DNA from: Triplophysa rosa
Taxonomy: Eukaryota; Chordata; Actinopteri; Cypriniformes; Nemacheilidae
Reading direction: 5' to 3'
DNA length: 64,000 nt
NCBI RefSeq assembly: GCF_024868665.1
Contig: NC_079893.1
Span: 8,375,382-8,439,381 of the forward strand
Part shown: in pieces, positions 21,422-34,920 of the stretch
How positions within the stretch are numbered: position 1 is the first letter of the stretch
Layout of the letters: the number at the start of each line of letters is the position of its first letter
The notes under the pieces: generated by a model
Databases searched by the model: none
Seen by the model: only the letters and a program-made list of their open reading frames with translations
Told to the model about the DNA's origin: nothing
Translations under genes and position numbers: made by a program

Positions 21422-24400
21422 GTGTGAAAACATGACATAAATAAAGGTCTATTGAGTTTACATCTATATTTTGACTATATCACAACTTCTGTAATTGTGT
21501 CAAACAGCCATCCCTCTACAACGCTGGAAGGGCGGGCTCTAGAAAGTACAACTTTGATTGATGCATCAAATTTTTATCGCTTTTTTGTGCATTATGCAAC
21601 ACAGCAGACCCGAAAGCTTTCATATTTGTTTCATTTTGTCTATTTAATCTCGACGTACTCAACACACAAACATTTCAAAAGTTCTACTCTGAAAGTTCAT
21701 CGTGTTAGGAATAAAAACTACAGGCAAAAAGAGAGATAAACTCCCCACTGCTTCCTCATATTTGAATCAAAGGCCAGTGGGATGTCACCCCCGCTTAGAG
21801 CGATCGGATAAAATATAGACTCACTCCTCACACACAGTTATCAATTCTTTGTGAATTGTAGAGAACTGCACTAATAGCGTCCAGCAAGGCGGTCATGGTT
21901 CTTAATTAAAACACTTCCCAGTGGGAGTACACAGGATCGGGCATCCAGGACGAAGAGAGTCGGCGATAAAGAGAGATGGATAGAGAACATTGACGGATTA
22001 GTGAGGGCCAAGGGACACATAAATAGGTGGAGCCACAGCTGGAACGGTCATATTGCCAGGAAGAGATGTAGAATGTGAAAACGATAAACTTGTAGGTGGA
22101 ACAGTGGTATGATGGTATATAATGTGAAATGGTACATTATAAGATTATATTATGCTGTTTATATAATTGAATCAGAGTTTTGGTGTTTACATTTACCAAG
22201 CAATGTTAACTTACGATGTGAAATGTGAAAGGCTAAATTCTTATAATCTCATTTTGAGATAATGAGCATCAAAGATTCAACCATTTCAGCCACTAATTTC
22301 CCTATGATTTCAATCTTAGATAACAAGGTTATGTTTTCACAGAATGTTCTTTACATTTTGTAGAATGATTGTACATAGAAAAGAGTAAGTGCAATAAAAT
22401 CACTTCAGCTGGGTTTTCACAGGCAGGGTCACATACGTATGTCGACTGTTGTAAAAACAGCTGTGAGTGTGGCTCATCCAGTTAGGATTTAGTCAGAACT
22501 ATACATCTCAGAATATTAGTTTCACTTTTTTAAAGATGGGTGTTACAAAAGCTGTTTCTTTACTGATCCCACACTTACGATTCATTTTATTTTTTTGTCC
22601 GGGGGCATCAAGAGAAAATCATTAAATGTAATGAAATCCCTTCATTTGTAAAGTTGAACTCATAAAAGAATCATATCAAAACAAAGTTGAATTCATAAAA
22701 TAATAAAAAAAATGTAATCCTGTCTGTGAAATCCAGCCTCAAGTATCATAATCTTATGATATGTCTTATATTAAGAGCATCAAATAATTGCAGCCAAAAA
22801 TATGTCATGTGTATTTATCGCTATAAATGGTATACTGTATGGTAGATTTTGGTAAACAGAACCCATGGTTTTATTTAGAATACTGAAATGAAATTTTTTT
22901 ATGGTTTTATCATTCAAACATGCAAAAAAACCGAAGTTTGCCTCCTAAAAATTTATTTCAATCTTTGACATATCCTTAGTTAATAATACGATAAAAGGTT
23001 TATACTTTCACAGAATGTTCTTTACACTATGTAGAATGATTTTATGTGGAAAGCAGTATACAGAACTAACCAAAGTATAGTCACTGTGATATGAAATGAC
23101 TCATAACGTACATTTACATTTATGCATTTGCCAGGCTATTCTATTCATGCTATTTTATTAGTATGTGTGTTGGTCATTCAGCCCACCCATGTGTGAATAT
23201 GCGGTATGTGTGTGCGTCATATGTTCTAGTGTAAAGTAGTGTTTATATGTGTCTTGTCATGCAGGTCTCTGCTACTGGGACCTTGTATGTGGTCTACAAG
23301 GGCAGCAGATGTGTTGATATATGTGAGGCTCCAGTTTGATGTGCGTCACTGACTGTACAGTATAGCTAAAGATCAGACATTCTCTCTCTATCCCTACATC
23401 TTCTTATACACACCCACAGACCTGCTCACATTGACTATACATTCTGATTCATCTTTCACTATGTAATAAAAAATGATAAACTGACAAAATGTATTCATCA
23501 CATCCAAAAGTAATTCACCTTAATGGTTACAGTTCTAAAAATAGACAACTACTAAAAACAACTCATTTTCATTTCATTATTTTCCGATTACACATCTTTG
23601 TATGTTAATCTGCATCTTAATCTCTGTTTACGAACAATATTATTATCATAAGGAAGGAAGAGAGTACATTTTGAATTCAATTTTAATAATTTAATTTCAC
23701 TTGTAATTTAGTAAGCTTTAATTTACACAATATTTATTTTCTTGCTTTTTCGTATACATTTTAGTTTATGGCATGTGTTATTTTCATACCGGTCCCTGCA
23801 TCCGTACACGAAACAGGAGAAGGCACACTATCACTGTAGGTGATCTTCATTAAATAATGTAGCATGTTAACAACAGAGCACTAGATCCTGTTTGGACAAT
23901 TCCCGTGCAAGCCCCACGCCGCATGTGTAGGAAATCTCTAATGAACAGAGCGCTGTATTAGTCTGTTAAAAACCGTGTGTCTGTCTGTGTAGCAGCCAGT
24001 CCCACAGCAGTCATTTTCTGCCATTTTCTCACCTACAGAAGCAGCACAGACTCACAATTACTCTCGTACATGATAGCGTCCTGTCAAACAGGAGGTTTCC
24101 CCCATTAAAATGAATGTCTGTAGTGTCCCGTGAGAGGCCGGGTACAGGTCTCAGATCAGTTTAAAATGGCAGCTTTGGCATCTATTCTGTGCCCTGTTAG
24201 TGTGCAGCAGAGCTGGAATGGACATTAAGAGGATTCTGGCTCCCCTCAGCATTTGCGTGATGACCTTGATGGGTCAGTGGAACGGGAGGTGTCTAATCGG
24301 GAATGGCCAACCGCAGAATTTTACAGAATCTTTCCGCCAGACAATGAGCTGTTTAATTCTCAGGTAAGGGAAGATGTGGGTGAGAAGATAGATGGAAAGA

Positions 24401-24449
24401 TGAAGAGAATGGGTTAAATGGGTTAAATTTATCAAATGACTTCAGTGGG
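21422..24449. other. Intronic stretch with a duplicated block but no gene
   Basis: AT-rich, mostly unique-looking sequence. A block around 22334-22380 is repeated in direct orientation at 23005-23055 (shared CACAGAATGTTCTTTACA). A trace of a SINE-like 3' tail (ACATTTATGCATTTGCCA, minus orientation) is near 23112. About 23,780-24,360 is less AT-rich and shows no repeat signature. Confidence 0.55.
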
Positions 24450-24600
24450 TTAAAGTGTGTGAAATTAAGCGGCATCTAGTGGTGAGGTTGCAAATTGCAA
24501 CCAACGGCTCACTCCAACCACTCCCTTTCAAAGCATTATGGTGGCTGACACAAGATGTCATCGGGTTTTTCGCTTCTTTGAAAACTGAAAAGAAGCAATA
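24450..24600. mobile_element. Family 2 MITE, truncated copy
   Basis: It begins TTAAAGTGTGTGAAATTA and continues GCGGCATCTAGTGGTGAGG, AACCAACGGCTCACTCC and TTTCAAAGCATTATGGTGG. It aligns with the left halves of 48078-48560 and 53355-53711 and stops after about 150 bp. Confidence 0.8.
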
Positions 24601-25569
24601 TGATTTAAAGTTATCACAGCAGCCATATTTAAATTTGGTGCTGATATCCATTTGTCTTGGTTTTAATTCCACTAAATCAGTTCAAAATATTAATAGTTTT
24701 CTCACACACACCAAACGGAATATATTTATTACCCACTGGAGTCATTTGTATTACTTTTTATGATGTACTGTATGTGTGTGGTTTTTGGAGCATTTTAATC
24801 TAAAATAATTTGCGTTCAACTGAACTAAAGGAGGTCAAATACATCTGGGGTGGCATGAAGGTAAATTCATGAGTATATTATGACAGAACGTTCATACTTT
24901 GGTGATTTTGTTCTCAACAGTTTTCTACTGAAGCATGCACAATGAGGACCGCATGCTAAACAAGAATACATCAGGTTGGGGAAGAAAGGTATTTCCCCCA
25001 TTTAAAAGCCAAGTGTGTAATTTTTAAGTTAATTCAAATTTTAATCAGATGAATTACATGATATGCCTATTAATGAATTACTCTGGCCTACAGTCCACAG
25101 CAATCTATTTTGCAATTAAGTTTGTCAATCTGACAGAGTTAAGGTCCATTTACAAGGGATGCTATTTTATATTGGAAACTGTCTTTTGGGGTTTAGCCTT
25201 TTAATTTCTTTCTCAATTTAATTTTTTTTTTTAATTTACATATAGAAGATTCACAGTAAACCTTGAATATTGTCATTTTTGACCTTCAATGTTGTCAAGT
25301 TGATGAAATCGAAACACGCTTTTGACAAATCTATCACTTGAATTCCAGTTTAATACTGTTATATTGTTCAAAATATTGTAATACTATAATTTTGTGAACT
25401 ACGTATCATGTAAAGCAGTGAATTGTGAGCTGAGTGTTAACACTACACCCCAAATATTTTTGCAATGTTGTTTAGTGCCACCAGTGGAACAAAAAAACAA
25501 CACACATTGAACTAACACAATATTAAATTTAAGGATTTTCCAGGATTTGTTTGAATAATTAGCATAAAG

Positions 25570-25806
25570 TATAAACCACTTCAGAAGACGTAAACATTGC
25601 TGGTCCAGAAGAACTTCCTGTTTCAGTTTTATAACACAACACAAATGTCTGAACAAAATACCAGCAACAGAACATTGATAACCAAATCAAAATGTTAAAC
25701 GAACATCTTTAACATTTTATTATATGTAAAAAATATGATTTAATAAATAAACACTGAAACCAGAAGTGCTCCTGCACCAGTGTTTACATCTTGCGAAGTG
25801 GTCTAC
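25570..25806. mobile_element. Fold-back element with TATARACCACTTC terminus (copy 2)
   Basis: The left end TATAAACCACTTCAGAAG continues through GTAAACA to AACTTCCTGTTTCAGT. The right end carries the inverse (ACTGAAACCAGAAGTGCTC, GTGTTTACATC, GAAGTGGTCTA). Same family as 16506-16678, with longer arms preserved. Confidence 0.83.
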
Positions 25807-25899
25807 ATAAATGAAAATATAACATTAAGCATACAGTTTGTAAACATCACAAAGTTATCAAATTCTTTCTTTCTTCCTTTTATCACAAAATATTAGTAC

Positions 25900-25906
<7 letters not shown>

Positions 25907-25967
<61 letters not shown>
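25907..25967. repeat. (AC)n microsatellite, about 61 bp
   Basis: Uninterrupted AC repeat, the longest dinucleotide run in the window. Confidence 0.98.
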
Positions 25968-25973
<6 letters not shown>

Positions 25974-26924
25974 CGAGAAAATCAATTGTGACACTCATCC
26001 ATCCCGGTATTTGTGTTTGTGGACTGGTCCATCCGTCTTGCAAAATCTAGATTAAAGCCCAAACATCTAGCTTCAGTCCTCATTAGATTTTATGTGAAGT
26101 GCATCCAGTGCCTAGTTGAATTTCAGCTTTACAGATGTACAGCATATGGATTAGACTCTCAGATCGTAATGGCTTAAACCTTTATCATAATAGATGCCGC
26201 AGAGCTTCAATCAGACTCTCTTAACATCTGAAGTAAACCAGACATATCTTATTTTACCCGCTCATAATGGCACACACTGAGGTAATGGCATAATGTATAA
26301 CTCCAACCCACACACGCTCAGCAAAGATGCCCGCACTGCCGAACCTGATCGTGACCCAGCAAATGTAAGCACATGCGGACAAACGGTTGCACGTACACGC
26401 TAAGGATGTAGTCAAACGGCAGGTGGCGGCTGTGTGAGACTTGTGTTAATAGCTCACCTGGCGCAGGGCAAACAAACGCACACACACAGACAGGCGTTGA
26501 GAAGCCAGCTGTTACCCTGGCGACCTGCATGGCCGCAAGGAGCCATGAAAAGCGAGAGCGAAAAACATGCGCATGTGTGTCTGCAGGTGGGCTGGGACGC
26601 CCGGGGGGAAAGACGTGGCAGGAATACTGATCACACTCGGATACGAAGCCGGACATCCGTACGTGTCGCACGGCAGAGATCACAAACAGCTTTAAATCAA
26701 ATTCAATCCACAGCCAATAAACATCCAAGCAGAGGGACAAGACTATGATCAGGGAAACGTGTTTCCCTCAGGACAATAAAACTATGGAATGTAGAGCAGC
26801 CATCCAATACTTGATGAATGAATTCAGAGGAACATTGGTTGCTCTGCGAAGATTTCTCAGCACAATTTTACTGAAGTAATAATGTGTTTATGCTAAAATT
26901 CTACATCTACGCATGTGCAAAACG

Positions 26925-27052
26925 CTTTCATCCAAAGCAACCAAGGTATACATTTAACATAAATACATTTTTATAAGCCCATGTGTGCCCTGGGACTCAA
27001 AACCCTGACCTTGCCGTTGCAAGCGCCACACTTCTCTATTCGAGCTTCATAA
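26925..27052 (-). mobile_element. Alanine-tRNA-like SINE, minus strand, degraded
   Basis: Read on the minus strand, a tRNA-like head has an anticodon-arm-like GGCGCTTGCAACGGC (loop CTTGCAA, anticodon TGC), then a decayed B box (GGTTTTGAGTCCC). A tail with GGTTGCTTTGGATGAAAGCG follows. The tail resembles the LINE-shared 3' tail of fish SINEs (GCTTTGGATAAAAGCGTCTG type). Confidence 0.7.
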
Positions 27053-27760
27053 ACAAAACACAAATGTTTATATAACCAGGTGCGATGCAAAAACAAGCTT
27101 TTTATCTTTACACTAAAGTGACCATTGCGTGACAACCATAATCACAGCCAGTCAGCACTTGATTCACAGGATGAACCGCTTTGTTGTTTTCTTCACTTTT
27201 GTAAGTCTGCTTAATGCTTAAAAATAAACATTGTTCATAAAACTGTCTAGACTTTGGTATCTTGGCAAATCTCAAGACTTAAAGCAACATCAAGCAAAGT
27301 CAATTATAAGTAATAGAATTACTATAAATGATGTAATCAAGGCAACATGAGTCATCATGTTATATGATAAAAATTGAACAGTGGCAGAAACCAGAGATAT
27401 ACTGTATCGGTTACATAAAGCCTGAAGGATCAGGATCGGCCAATCACAAGAAATCGGAAGTTGGCATCAGTTGCGAAAATACTGATCGGTACATTGCTAA
27501 TAAGTAAGGTATCTGTTGGTTTTTTTCCAAAAGTATAAACATCATGGCCTGAAAAAACATTCAAAACATTGCTTTGCTTGACCCAACCCGCTCAATATAG
27601 CAACATAAGCACGACCAATGCCGTGCGTTTAAGATGGAATTTTCTGTCCAAACCATTGCAGATGAGCATTACATTAGAGGTATTAGAAGATATATGAGAT
27701 GTTTTATGCTGTAACTTCCAATCCTACATTGAACAGCTTTACTCAGAGGTATTCACCCCT

Positions 27761-27912
27761 AAATGGCTCAATGGTTAGAGCATGGCGCTAGCAACGCCAA
27801 GGTCATGGGTTCGATCCCAGGGATTGAACATACTCAGAAACAATGTATAGTATGATTGCAATGTAAATCGCTTTGTATAAAAGCATCTGCCAAATGCATA
27901 AATATAAATGTA
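27761..27912 (+). mobile_element. Alanine-tRNA-like SINE
   Basis: The head has an A box (TGGCTCAATGG), a perfect 4-bp anticodon stem GGCG-CTAGCAA-CGCC with anticodon AGC, and a strong B box GGTTCGATCCC. The tail carries CGCTTTGTATAAAAGCATC then TGCCAAATGCATAAATATA, the LINE-type tail shared by many fish SINEs. It is not a functional tRNA gene: the acceptor stem is not conserved and the 3' tail is fused on. Confidence 0.85.
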
Positions 27913-28561
27913 AAAACAAAGTTTGTTAACTGTTTCATGTACACACACCAACGCAACACTCCAAGTTGGATGGCGTCCACAAATAACGGCGTGTAACATC
28001 TGGCCAGCAGCAGGTCGGCAGATCCAAACGTTCAGCTTTGTTTGTGTCTATTCAAGTGTATGTGTGTCTGAAAATATAGTTTTAAGCTTCAGATCTTCTT
28101 AAATATGATCCGCACGACTCCACCGGGAGAGACAAGACTCTGTGTACTTAAGCTAATTAACCATGAGCACCCGAGATGAACAACCCCCAGGACCATGCTG
28201 GCTTTTACAAGACTTTCCATCAGTCAAGAAAAACAGAGCAGCTGTTTGTGTGTTTTAATCCCCCCGTATGTTCAACTCAATGAGGATAAAAAAACATCAA
28301 ATGAAAACAGAACATTTTTTTCCTCATTAATCCCGACTTCTATTAGACGTCACGCTGAAGTGACATCATTTGACGAATGACGCATTCACACTTGGTTGAA
28401 GAGAGGTCCTGGGTTTCATTTAGCGTTAAGGTCAGTCGATGTGTGCACACTTTGAAAAATGGGATGACTAAAGATGAGAACAGCAGCGGGGTTAGTGGTC
28501 AATGTGAATGCTTTTTGAACACGTGATGCTATCAATTATGTATATTTTGCATTCACAAGTA

Positions 28562-28692
28562 GTGTCTGTAGCTTAGTTAGCATTGCATTAGCAGCGCGGT
28601 CATGGGTTTGATTCCCAGAGAACACTCACACGGATAATTGTTTTTAGCTTGAGTGTACTACAAGCGTCTACCAAATGCATGAAAATGAATGT
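28562..28692 (+). mobile_element. Alanine-tRNA-like SINE, degraded
   Basis: The A-box region GTAGCTTAGTTAG, the anticodon loop ATTAGCA (anticodon AGC) and the B box GGGTTTGATTCCC match the 27761 copy. The tail ends ...GCGTCTACCAAATGCATGA. About 650 bp separate it from the other copy, in the same orientation. Confidence 0.78.
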
Positions 28693-31600
28693 AGTTAAAT
28701 AAATGTCCACTACTGGTGGACAACAGCTACGTTGCCCGGCAACAGCGAAAAACTTCCAGCTGTTTGCAAACGTATGGCAGTTCGAGTCGGGCAGGGGTAG
28801 TGGGGACAATCAAATTTGGATTCAGAGTCCAGCAATCGGGCCAAGTGTGAAAACGGCAAAAAAGTTGTTGGTTTTAAACATCTCTATCTATCTCTTTTGA
28901 ACGGATTCCACAAATCAGCTAAAAATGAGACATTTTGTGTGCGGCATGGTAAAGATTTACATCCTTTTGTTTTACGTCTGATTGTAAAAAGATCCACCCT
29001 GTTTAGTAATGGGATTAGATCGTACCAGAGGGCTGTAAACACTAACGAACAATGCATGTAAAGACTTTGGCTCAGAGTGCCGGTGCGAGGCATTTATCAC
29101 CAAATGCTGTCTGTAACAGTCCAATAAATGATGAATGATGGAAGGAGGCTTCCACGGCACCTGCTACCCGCATGACAATGGCAAAGGATTAGGACATGGT
29201 GGAGGAAAATGGCAAAACCCGTTGTCATGAGATGAGATGGGAGAGAGAGATAAAAATTGACAGAGAAAAAAAAAGAGGGAGAGAAAAATTAAAGTAATAG
29301 CATTACGTTTAATATTCTGGCATAAATATAGTTTTTGGGTAGGTTGATAGACAGACAGACAGATCATTTGTAAGTCAAATTGGAACATATGAAATATTTG
29401 TTTATGATTGTTGTTGTGTATTATTATCATTATCATGATCAATCATAATCATTATTATTGTTATTATTAATGCAATATTGTTGTTAAAAACTGTTATTGT
29501 TATTAATCATATGTATTATTAATTAATACTAGTAGTAGCAGAAATAATAATTAATAGCAATCATTATTAATAACAATTATTAGTAGCAATATGTTATTAT
29601 TATCGTTTTTGTTATTTTTGTTATTATTGTTAATCTTATACAATAACAACAATAGCGGACATATTCCTGATAGCACATGGCAATAGTGGACCACAAAAAT
29701 AGTAAAAAGATTTTATTTTATATTTATTTTATATATTTTTCCAAGATGTATACATACACATATATATACGTGCGATTCGACTGTCAGTCGACTATAGGCA
29801 AGATGTGACAATTCTGATTCGACAATGTAAACCCTTGGTCGAGGACACCCCTAATATATATGGCCAAAAATACATAAAATGATTATAATTCTTTCAAAAT
29901 AGTTTTGCCATATTGGTATTAAAGTGAGAGATAATGAAAGGATGATGAAATACAGAGTCACAGTTTAAAGCCCATCTGATACTACGACAACAAATGCTGC
30001 TCCATGATTGATATTTACACGAGCTTATCCAGCACCACTCATTTCCAATATAAACCCCAGAACAAGAAGCTCTACGAGAACGAATCACAAGGCACTAATG
30101 CTATGTAAATAACAATACAGCTATAGGTCAGCTGGGGCAGAGAGGAAGCTGGTGTTTCCATGGAAATGACTGGACCGAGAGTCCGGCCGTATTGCATGGG
30201 CACGTGCATGCACTTAACACAAACTCAAAAGTTAACACAAAACTCGCTTTTAGCTCTCAACAGTCAAAGGTCCCACAGGAATGAAGCAGCTCCTCATTAA
30301 TGGAACTAATTATGAGCGCTGGAGATATGTGTGTATTCAGCACCCGAAGATATTACATGGCGGGCACTAAATCTAAGATGAATTTGGACAGGGTAGCTCA
30401 GAAACACACCTGAAGCATGGTTTATAACATGGCTGGGGCATGGCTTTATAGCTTGTCATGGAAAGCATCTGACAGAACCATTTAAGAAAAAAATGCACTT
30501 TGTTCAAAAACAGTTACACAAAGTTACTTGACACAAAACAAAATGTATTAGACAAGGTCTAAATGGAAACAATCCAACGTGACGCGTCGTTTGGATTCCA
30601 AGCAGATGTGTTTGTTTTGTGGCCTTTGTAAGTCTCTTTGAAGAACCAGTGGGAGTCTGGAAGAGCGTTCGTGTGTGCGAGCTCTGGGGCAACTGGGACG
30701 GAAACCCCCCGCGCTAAAACCACGCTTCTTTCTGTTTGCTTCGGTGTGTGATCTGTTGTTTCCTTCCTCCAGAGGAGTTTGAGAGCATATGGACCAGTTC
30801 ATTAGAACTAATGTGCCATAATAGTATGTTGCTCACGAGGCTTTTGCACAAAGCGTTGCCAGTGATAACAAAGCAATCATTTCTAACAAGCCGCATTAGC
30901 ATAGAATCAGCTGTGAGAATCCCAGCGGCGAGATAGTCATCCCTCCTTTCAACAGCAAACAAGACTTTCAAGAGGTAAAAATGGGAAGCACCGCAGGTGC
31001 ACCGTTCTCCATTTCTTAGATGTGCTTAATCCTCATTGGCTCACTTTCTAACCAGGTTGTAATGGCCATGCTTACACCTTTGTATTAACACGATATACAG
31101 GTACACGTGGTCCATCTGATCACATCCAGACCTACATTCATAAAGACTTTAAAAGATGTCTTGCATAATGAATAAATCCGTGGTATGTACACATTAAAAT
31201 GTACAGTAACAAACAGATTGAGATGAATGTTTATGTCTGGGCCTTTCTTTAACATTAGAATCCTTTTCTAAGCCAAAAAAGTAAACATAACCTTATAATT
31301 TATTTTTTCTCACATACTACTCTTAATTTTGTTGTGATTTTAGTACTTTTATACAAGATTATTATTCAATTAAGCCAACACATTATATGTAAACTGGCAG
31401 ATATCAATAACAGAACTGGCTAAAATATAAAAGTTCAGCAAAATATTTAAATATATTATGTTCAGCAAATTCTTATTGGACCTCCCACTCTATTCAGAGA
31501 CTTGGCCCCTCCCATTCAGGAAGGCACTAAGCTGTTAAAAGTCTCGGTTAACCGGAAGTCACAATCGTCTTCAGTATTGTGATGTTTTTCTGAGTGAAAC

Positions 31601-32470
31601 GTCAATGTTGTGATGTTTGTGATTTTTTTATTTTTATTGACTGGACTAAAAAAAGTAGATGTTTCAGTCAGAAATGGAATGGAAGCACGCTGACAGCTGT
31701 GGGGAGGAGTTAACTGACATCGTCAGAGGAGGATGACCCTTTCAGAGCTGAGGTTCATTTTCATATTTTGATTAAAGTTTACGAAAAAAAAGCGTGACTT
31801 TATTTGCACTAAAAGTTGTTCACCACAAACTAGAGCCCATGAAGACCTTTTTAACGGACTGCTATTTGTATAATTCATGTTTTATGAAAACATACAAATT
31901 TACATAAATAATATACAAAGGTTTATGAGACAGCTCCGTGACACTGCTCAGCCGAAAGGCCATTTCTGTGCCCTCATAAAAAGAAGCTTGGGTTCGCTTT
32001 TGTTGTGTCATTTCCTCTAAAGCTTGAGGAGGTGGTGTAAGTCAACCCCACTCGAAATGCCTGACTCTTTTTGGCCGCTGTGACAGATGTACTTTGCTCT
32101 CCGGGCACTCCACTCTCTCCTCCATGCACGAGTGCGCTTACAGCCACGAGGAAGCCATTCTTTTGAATCGGCACACGTGACTGAACAGCAGTGTCGCACG
32201 GGCAGAGCAGGACTTTCTGGAAGGTACATCTGAGAGAATACAGGTGCTGATGAGTGATAGATTCACATTATTTCCTGCTCTGGGTCGAGCGCGAGAATGG
32301 ACTCATATTATTCCCACTCATCCTTAAAATAACCGCGAGATCCCCACAGGAAACCTTTGCACTGGAAGGTAGACCGACAGAGGGAATGGGAGAATGAAGC
32401 AGAAAAAGAGAAAGAATGAGGTGTAGTGGAGGAATCTACAGACAGTAAAAGAGTTGGAGAGAGCAGTTTC
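28693..32470. other. Intronic stretch with no supported gene
   Basis: 29400-29640 is a degenerate TTATTAT/AATAAT-rich tract. About 29765-29855 (with GTCAGTCGACTATAGG) may be a repeat fragment. 29,900-31,000 and 31,930-32,460 have balanced composition and no repeat signature. No splice-supported exon recognised. Confidence 0.5.
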
Positions 32471-32670
32471 TTAAAGGGACAGTTCACCCAAAAGTGAAAA
32501 TTCTGTCTTTATTTACTCTTTATTTGTTCCAAAACTGTATAAATGTCTTTGTTCTAATGAACACAGAGAAAGATATGTGGAAGAATGCTTGTAACCAAAC
32601 AGTTCTGGACCACCATTGAATAAAATGTCTTTATACATTTCTTTGTTCTGCTGAACACAATATATATTTT
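32471..32670. mobile_element. Family 1 MITE (copy E), right end lost
   Basis: It starts TTAAAGGGACAGTTCACCC, followed by TTCTAATGAACACAGAGAAA and GGAAGAATGCTTGTAACC as in copies C and J. It decays before the right terminus. Confidence 0.82.
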
Positions 32671-32764
32671 GAAGGATGTAGTAAACAGACAAAAATTTAC
32701 ACTTAACTGTTTTTTTATTTGTAAAAATTAGTATTTTCGATTTTTGCAACATTTCATGTAATTA

Positions 32765-32845
32765 AAACTGCATTTCGTTGGCTCTGTACAATACTTGCAT
32801 CCTGCACAATGACAATAAAGTTTAATCTCATCTATCTAATCTACT
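32765..32845 (+). repeat. LINE-like 3' tail
   Basis: The block TGCACAATGACAATAAAGTT followed by degenerate TCTAATC-type repeats resembles the 3' end and terminal short repeats of a truncated non-LTR retrotransposon. No reverse transcriptase sequence is present. Confidence 0.45.
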
Positions 32846-33124
32846 ATAATCTAATTCATACTGTCATATATCTAACAAATTTACATGATAACATCTGGTT
32901 TGACAGATTCCTCCAAAATGAGGTTGACGCTTTGGTGACCTGAGCTGGACTTAACCACAAACCAAGACGAATGAGAACCAGTTGTGGCACTGCGCATGAA
33001 CCCATCATCTGTAGTGATTTTAGACATGATGAGAGTTGAGGAGATTCAGATTGGGATAGCTCTTGCCAACCTACAAATCTCCACATACATGCGAGAGCCA
33101 TTTCTCAGTGATTATGGGGCCATC

Positions 33125-33126
<2 letters not shown>

Positions 33127-33168
<42 letters not shown>
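33127..33168. repeat. (GA)n microsatellite
   Basis: 42 bp of uninterrupted GA repeat. An open frame crossing it (Arg-Glu repeat) is an artefact. Confidence 0.98.
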
Positions 33169-33169
<1 letters not shown>

Positions 33170-34015
33170 GTAGCCCTGCTGAGTGACTTCTAATCAAGCC
33201 GACCCTTAATCACGAGGTGTGAAAGAGGAGTGGGCTTCTTTAGAAGCAGAGCTCTCTCTTAGTAGTATTGCACAGGGATTGATTAAGGGAGAGATTTACA
33301 GCCCCACCAAAGCACCTTTTTTACTCATATGCAACCATAAACCACGGCAGACCCGTTGAGACGCCATAGCAACGGAGTTCATCACATAAACACATTCCAC
33401 CAATAGCAGGTTTGGGAAGCCGGGAATGGATGGGACGGGAGCGCAATGAAATACAGGAAAGAACAAAAAACTAAGAGTCTGCAAAGGAAGCAGCAATTAA
33501 GTGTAGCAAAAAGGGGCGCGCTCACATTGGTCCGAGTGCTTTACGATTCATTTTGATGATGTCTTGCTGAACATTTTGTACCTCCTGTTTTTCCCAGCTC
33601 ATGAATAAATTAAAAGGCAGTTTTTTAAGAGATATACATCAACGGTTTTAAGACAGCGGTGGTGCCGAAGAGCACAACCAAATCCTGGAGGACCGCGGTG
33701 GTGCTGTAATCACAGTATGAATCTAATGAATTCACCCTCAAACAAGATGAACATTCTTTGAGGATCACCTACAAATGCTTAGTGCACATCAGAGCCCTTT
33801 AAAGATAATGAATTACACTGTGCACCATTAATACCTCCTCCCAACACTGCACTAAATCTATTGATATCCCGGCTCTGCTACAATACAACTTAACCTCATC
33901 AGCAACACGGATGTTTTAGCTTCACGATGTTCTGGCACTTTAAATCAGTAATTCAAACTAAAACAAAAATGATGTCATTGTTTATCCATCCGTACTGATG
34001 TTTAGTGGGACACAA

Positions 34016-34920
34016 TATGATCATTTTTGTGGAATCTTTACAAAGTTTTTTATTCATAATGTCAGTGAATGGAGGCCGGGTTTGTTCTGATTTGATTTTA
34101 TTCTGATTTTATTTATTTTATTCAAATCTTATTTTATTCAAATTTTTATACAAATTGTATTTTATTCAAATTTTTATTCAAATTTTATTTTATTCTCATT
34201 TTATGGTATTTTATTCCATCTAATTTTATTTGATTCTATTTTACTTTTATTTTACTCTAGTTTTATTTTATTCTCATTTTTGAACTAATTTTATTTTATT
34301 CTCACTTTTATTCTCATTTTATTGTATTTGATTCTACCTAATTTTATTTTATTCTATTTAACTTTTATTTTATTCTAATGTTTATTTATTCTCATTTTTA
34401 TACAAATTTTATTTGATTCTAATTTTTACACATTTTTTATATTCAGGTTTTATTTATTTTATTCTAAATTCATTTTATCCACATTTTTATTTTATTCTAT
34501 TTAACTTTTATTTTATTCTAATTTTTATTTTGTTCTAATATTTATTTTATTATGATAATTTTTGAGGAATATTTACAAAGCTTTTGCATTCATATTGTCA
34601 GAGAATGGAGACCGGGTTTGTTCTAATTTTATTTTATTCTGATTGTATTTATTTTATTCAAATTGTATTTTATTCAAATGTGTATATTAATTTTGTTTTA
34701 TTAAATTTTTTATACTAATTTTTTTCAAATTTTTATTTTATTTTATTCTAGCATTTATTTTATTCTAATTTTTACACTGATTTTATTTTATTCTGATTTT
34801 ATTTATTTTATTCTAATTTTTATTTTATTTTCTTCTAATATTGATTTTCTTCTAAGTTTTAAACTAATTTTATTTTCTTCTAACTTTTATTGTATTCTAA
34901 CTAATTCTTATTTTTTTTCA
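34016..34920. repeat. TTTTATT-rich satellite-like tract with 535-bp higher-order period
   Basis: About 850 bp of degenerate ATTTTATTTTATTC words. A distinctive non-repetitive segment (TTTACAAAG ... TCAGTGAATGGAGGCCGGGT) at 34016-34085 recurs at 34551-34620 with a few changes (GGAGACCGGG), exactly 535 bp later. Each copy is followed by the T/A-rich array. Confidence 0.9.

Noticed and set aside
26318..26748. 140-codon minus-strand and 104-codon plus-strand open frames
   Set aside because: Overlapping frames on opposite strands of a GC-rich block, with no recognisable domain. The minus-strand frame shows no convincing sarcoglycan sequence.
27761..28692. Possible functional tRNA genes
   Set aside because: A and B boxes and an anticodon loop are visible, but the acceptor stems do not pair and each head is fused to a LINE-like tail, as in a SINE.
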